A stretch of 7,056 nt of DNA from Spirochaetales bacterium (lineage in GTDB: Bacteria > Spirochaetota > Spirochaetia > Treponematales > Rectinemataceae). The DNA lies in NCBI GenBank assembly GCA_015657395.1, contig JADLKI010000008.1, forward strand, positions 110,492 through 117,547, given 5' to 3'. The notes under the pieces were generated by a model. The model was not told the origin of the DNA, did not search any database, and saw only the letters and a program-made list of their open reading frames with translations. Below, one piece after another: positions 5,185-7,056 of this stretch; position 1 is the stretch's first letter; the number at the start of each line of letters is the position of its first letter. Position numbers and translations under genes: made by a program.

Positions 5185-5213
5185 TTGACAGATTAAAAAA
5201 ACGGTTGTATACA
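5185..5213 (+). promoter_or_regulatory. Promoter of the sugar-binding protein operon with overlapping palindrome
   Basis: A perfect TTGACA (5185-5190) stands 17 bp from TATACA (5208-5213), with the predicted start near 5220. A perfect 10-bp palindrome, TTGTATACAA (5205-5214), covers the -10. Its form TTGT-AT-ACAA fits the general GntR/FadR-type pattern (TnGTnnACnA), so a repressor bound here would block RNA polymerase. The regulator is not encoded in the window. Confidence 0.65.
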
Positions 5214-5237
5214 AAAATAATCCTGTTAAGGAGTAAT

Positions 5238-5242
5238 GGAGG
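5238..5242 (+). promoter_or_regulatory. Ribosome binding site of the sugar-binding protein gene
   Basis: GGAGG ends 6 bases before ATG 5249. A second AAGGAG at 5228-5233 lies too close (2 bases) to the out-of-frame ATG at 5236 to support a start there. Confidence 0.65.
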
Positions 5243-5248
5243 TATTCG

Positions 5249-6232
5249 ATGAGGAAAAGTTCTGTGGTTCTCATTCTCATGGTGATCTTTGTGTGTTTTG
5301 CCTCGTTCGCTGAAGGTAAAACCTACGAAATCGCTGTTGTACCCAAAGATGCAACAATCGGATGGTTCAAGCGCATGGAAGTGGGCGTAAAACAATATGT
5401 CAAAGAGACAGGCATGCACGCGTACATGAAAGGACCTTCGAAAACCGATGCGTCTGCACAAGCCGAGGTTATCGAAGATCTAATATCGGCGGGAGTCGAC
5501 GCGCTCTGTGTTGTTCCAATAGACCCCGTTGCCCTTGAACCCGTCCTTGAAAAGGCCATGAAGAAAGGAATCGTGGTTATCACGCACGAAGGCTCAACAC
5601 AGAAAAATACAATGTATGACATAGAGGCCTTCGATAACAAAGAATACGGTGCGTTCATCATGGATAATTTGGCAAAAGCCATGAATTATGAAGGCAAATA
5701 TGTCACCATGGTCGGTTTTGTCACAAATGCATCCCATATGGAGTGGGCACAGGGCGGAATTGCGCGCCAGAAAGAGAAATATCCCAAAATGCAACTCATC
5801 ACTGCCGATCAATATGTCGAAATTCAAGATGATCCGAACGTTACCTATCAGAAGGCCAAAGAGCTTTTCAAAAAATATCCTGATCTGAAGGGGATTATGG
5901 GAACATCGGGACATGCTGCGCCAAATTCCGCAAAAGCTATTGAGGAGCTGGGGCTCAAGGGTAAGGCATTCACGTGCGGCACAGGGCTTCCCTCTCAGGT
6001 CCGTACGTATATAAAGGACGGGACCATTCAGTATGCGACGCTGTGGGACCCCGCGGATGCCGGATATGTCATGTGTGTTCTCGCAAAAAAGATCCTTGAT
6101 AAGCAGCCAATAACCAATGGCATCGACCTTGGGAGAAAAGGTTATGAGAAAATGATCCTTAAGGGGAATCTTCTTATCGGATCTGGCTGGATAACTCTTG
6201 ATAAGAATAATATTGATGACTTTGACTTCTGA
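5249..6232 (+). CDS. Periplasmic substrate-binding protein of a sugar ABC importer (LsrB/RhaS-like, cluster B)
   Basis: 327 residues. A Sec signal peptide (MRK, then the hydrophobic SSVVLILMVIFVCFASFA) probably ends at ASFA/EG near residue 21; no lipobox is present. The mature part is a periplasmic-binding-protein-like I fold as in ribose, rhamnose and autoinducer-2 binding proteins: YEIAVVPKDATIGWFKRME, SAGVDALCVVPIDPVALEPV, KGIVVITHEGS, KYPDLKGIMGTSGHAAPN, and the late IQYATLWDPADAGYVM. It captures a sugar-like ligand and delivers it to the membrane importer; the ATPase gene follows on the same strand. The overall pattern is closest to proteins labelled autoinducer-2 binding LsrB, but several positions that contact AI-2 in Salmonella LsrB seem different here (the Asp of TWDSD is Glu in THEGS; the DQ pair of the TDQNAW segment appears as SH). 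Another sugar is therefore more likely. That alignment is from memory. Confidence 0.85.
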   Translation: MRKSSVVLILMVIFVCFASFAEGKTYEIAVVPKDATIGWFKRMEVGVKQYVKETGMHAYMKGPSKTDASAQAEVIEDLISAGVDALCVVPIDPVALEPVLEKAMKKGIVVITHEGSTQKNTMYDIEAFDNKEYGAFIMDNLAKAMNYEGKYVTMVGFVTNASHMEWAQGGIARQKEKYPKMQLITADQYVEIQDDPNVTYQKAKELFKKYPDLKGIMGTSGHAAPNSAKAIEELGLKGKAFTCGTGLPSQVRTYIKDGTIQYATLWDPADAGYVMCVLAKKILDKQPITNGIDLGRKGYEKMILKGNLLIGSGWITLDKNNIDDFDF

Positions 6233-6265
6233 ATGATTCTAACTACATAGCTTTCTGTTTTGATT

Positions 6266-6294
6266 TCCCTCCATAGCAAAATGCTATGGAGGGA
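6266..6294 (+). repeat. Perfect 13-bp stem-loop between the binding-protein and ATPase genes
   Basis: TCCCTCCATAGCA (6266-6278) and TGCTATGGAGGGA (6282-6294) are exact inverted repeats around AAA. It lies 33 bases after the stop of the binding-protein gene and is followed by TAATG, with no T-run. This is the classic place for a hairpin that stabilises the upstream message or partly terminates, so that the binding protein is made in excess over the ATPase. The role is inferred from position and structure. Confidence 0.7.
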
Positions 6295-6322
6295 TAATGT
6301 TACGTTAGGAGAAAATTCTTTT

Positions 6323-7056
6323 ATGGACACCACTCCACAAACAGCAGAGATCATACTAAAAGCAAGCAATATAAAAAAGTCGTTCTCTGGAGTTGTTGCC
6401 CTTGACGGCGTGGATTTGGAGATTAAAAAGGGAGAAATCCATTGTCTCGCGGGAGAAAATGGCTGTGGTAAATCCACGCTTATCAAAATCATTTCTGGCG
6501 TATATGAAATGGACTCCGGTAAAATCGAGCTCAATGGTCACACATATCACAAAATCTCACCGATCGATTCCATAAGGAATGGAGTACAGGTTATATATCA
6601 AGACTTCTCTTTGTTCCCCAACCTTTCCGTAATGGAGAACCTGGCCTACAACACAGAATTGGCGCAAAAAAGAACGTTTGTGAACTGGAAACGGCTTCGT
6701 AAAATAGCCGAAGAAGCTATCAGGATGATCGACTTCAATATAGATCTCGATCAAAAAGTCGAACTGCTTTCCATCGCCAATCGGCAGCAAATCGCGATAT
6801 GTCGCGCGCTCATCAACGATGCAAAACTGATCATTATGGATGAGCCGACCACGGCACTGACAAAAAAAGAAGTCCAAAATCTTTTCCGAATTATCAAATT
6901 GCTACAGGTGAAAGGCATTTCAATATTATTTGTAAGCCATAAAATCGAAGAAGTATTCGAAATATCTGAAAGACTAACCATCCTGAGAAACGGGGAAAAT
7001 GTTTTGGCCTGCTCGACGTCTGAGATAGATAATCAGGATTTTTCGTATTATATGAC
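6323..7056 (+). CDS. Sugar ABC transporter ATP-binding protein (RbsA/XylG/LsrA type), partial: first ATPase domain
   Basis: 244 codons are visible before the right edge. The start ATG 6323 follows AGGAGA (6307-6312) at 10 bases. Motifs in order are Walker A GENGCGKST (44-52), Q-loop IYQD (Q93), a degenerate signature LSIANRQQ (149-156) as usual in the double-domain sugar ATPases, Walker B LIIMDEPT (169-176) and H-loop VSHK (H206). These fill the first half of the roughly 500-residue CUT2 ATPases, which carry two fused nucleotide-binding domains on one chain and work with a permease homodimer. The gene follows the binding-protein gene on the same strand across a 90-base gap with a hairpin; the permease gene(s) presumably lie beyond the edge. 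No frameshift is seen, and its intact Walker A contrasts with the degenerate one in the ECF ATPase. Confidence 0.88.
   Translation, partial: MDTTPQTAEIILKASNIKKSFSGVVALDGVDLEIKKGEIHCLAGENGCGKSTLIKIISGVYEMDSGKIELNGHTYHKISPIDSIRNGVQVIYQDFSLFPNLSVMENLAYNTELAQKRTFVNWKRLRKIAEEAIRMIDFNIDLDQKVELLSIANRQQIAICRALINDAKLIIMDEPTTALTKKEVQNLFRIIKLLQVKGISILFVSHKIEEVFEISERLTILRNGENVLACSTSEIDNQDFSYYM

Noticed and set aside
5236..5313. 25-codon frame starting at ATG 5236 upstream of and overlapping the binding-protein start, a possible leader peptide
   Set aside because: Its AAGGAG is only 2 bases from the ATG, and the in-frame GGAGG for ATG 5249 is far better placed. The peptide shows no regulatory codon run.
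5594..5914. 106-codon minus-strand open frame inside the binding-protein gene
   Set aside because: It is antisense to a well-supported gene, with no ribosome site or recognisable domain.

Overview
The window reads as part of a bacterial chromosome, probably from an anaerobic lineage; the sequence alone does not fix the phylum (Synergistota, Spirochaetota or Bacillota-like relatives are all conceivable, a weak inference from protein flavour). Composition is mosaic. The uracil permease block (about 840-2335) and the ECF transporter block (about 3085-4790) are clearly GC-rich. The second toxin-antitoxin pair (about 2450-3060) and the gap at about 4790-5220 are strongly AT-rich. The sugar-type ABC operon at the right is intermediate. 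This looks like an accessory region assembled from pieces of different origin.

Layout from left to right: (1) on the minus strand, an MqsR-like toxin gene followed by its YgiT/MqsA-type zinc-finger/HTH antitoxin, which runs off the left edge. The two overlap by ATGA, and a 9-bp-arm palindrome lies in their control region. (2) On the plus strand, a complete NCS2-family uracil permease (uraA-like) with an inverted repeat and a small hairpin upstream and two strong hairpins downstream. (3) On the minus strand, a RelE/ParE-type toxin followed by a ribbon-helix-helix RelB-like antitoxin. The toxin promoter places the transcript start at or next to the toxin ATG, so the toxin may be translated from a leaderless mRNA, whereas the antitoxin has a strong Shine-Dalgarno inside the end of the toxin gene. 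(4) A short GC-rich stretch that may be the remnant of an HTH regulator. (5) On the minus strand, an ECF vitamin/amino-acid transporter operon: an intact S component, then an EcfA-type ATPase that breaks off before its signature motif, then an EcfT subunit lacking its N-terminus and lying in another frame. The two are joined at about 3740-3760, the expected scar of an internal deletion. (6) About 480 bp of AT-rich DNA between divergent promoters, holding at most one 33-codon candidate gene. (7) On the plus strand, a periplasmic sugar-binding protein of the LsrB/RhaS type followed, after a perfect 13-bp stem-loop, by the first half of a double-domain sugar ABC ATPase, cut by the right edge.

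Functionally the window combines nucleobase uptake, a broken ECF importer and a carbohydrate (CUT2-type) importer, with two toxin-antitoxin modules between them. Both modules place the toxin gene first. The most distinctive observations are the ECF deletion scar together with a non-canonical Walker A in the residual ATPase, the leaderless-toxin arrangement with helical-turn direct repeats over its promoter, and the GntR-like palindrome across the -10 element of the sugar-binding protein gene.
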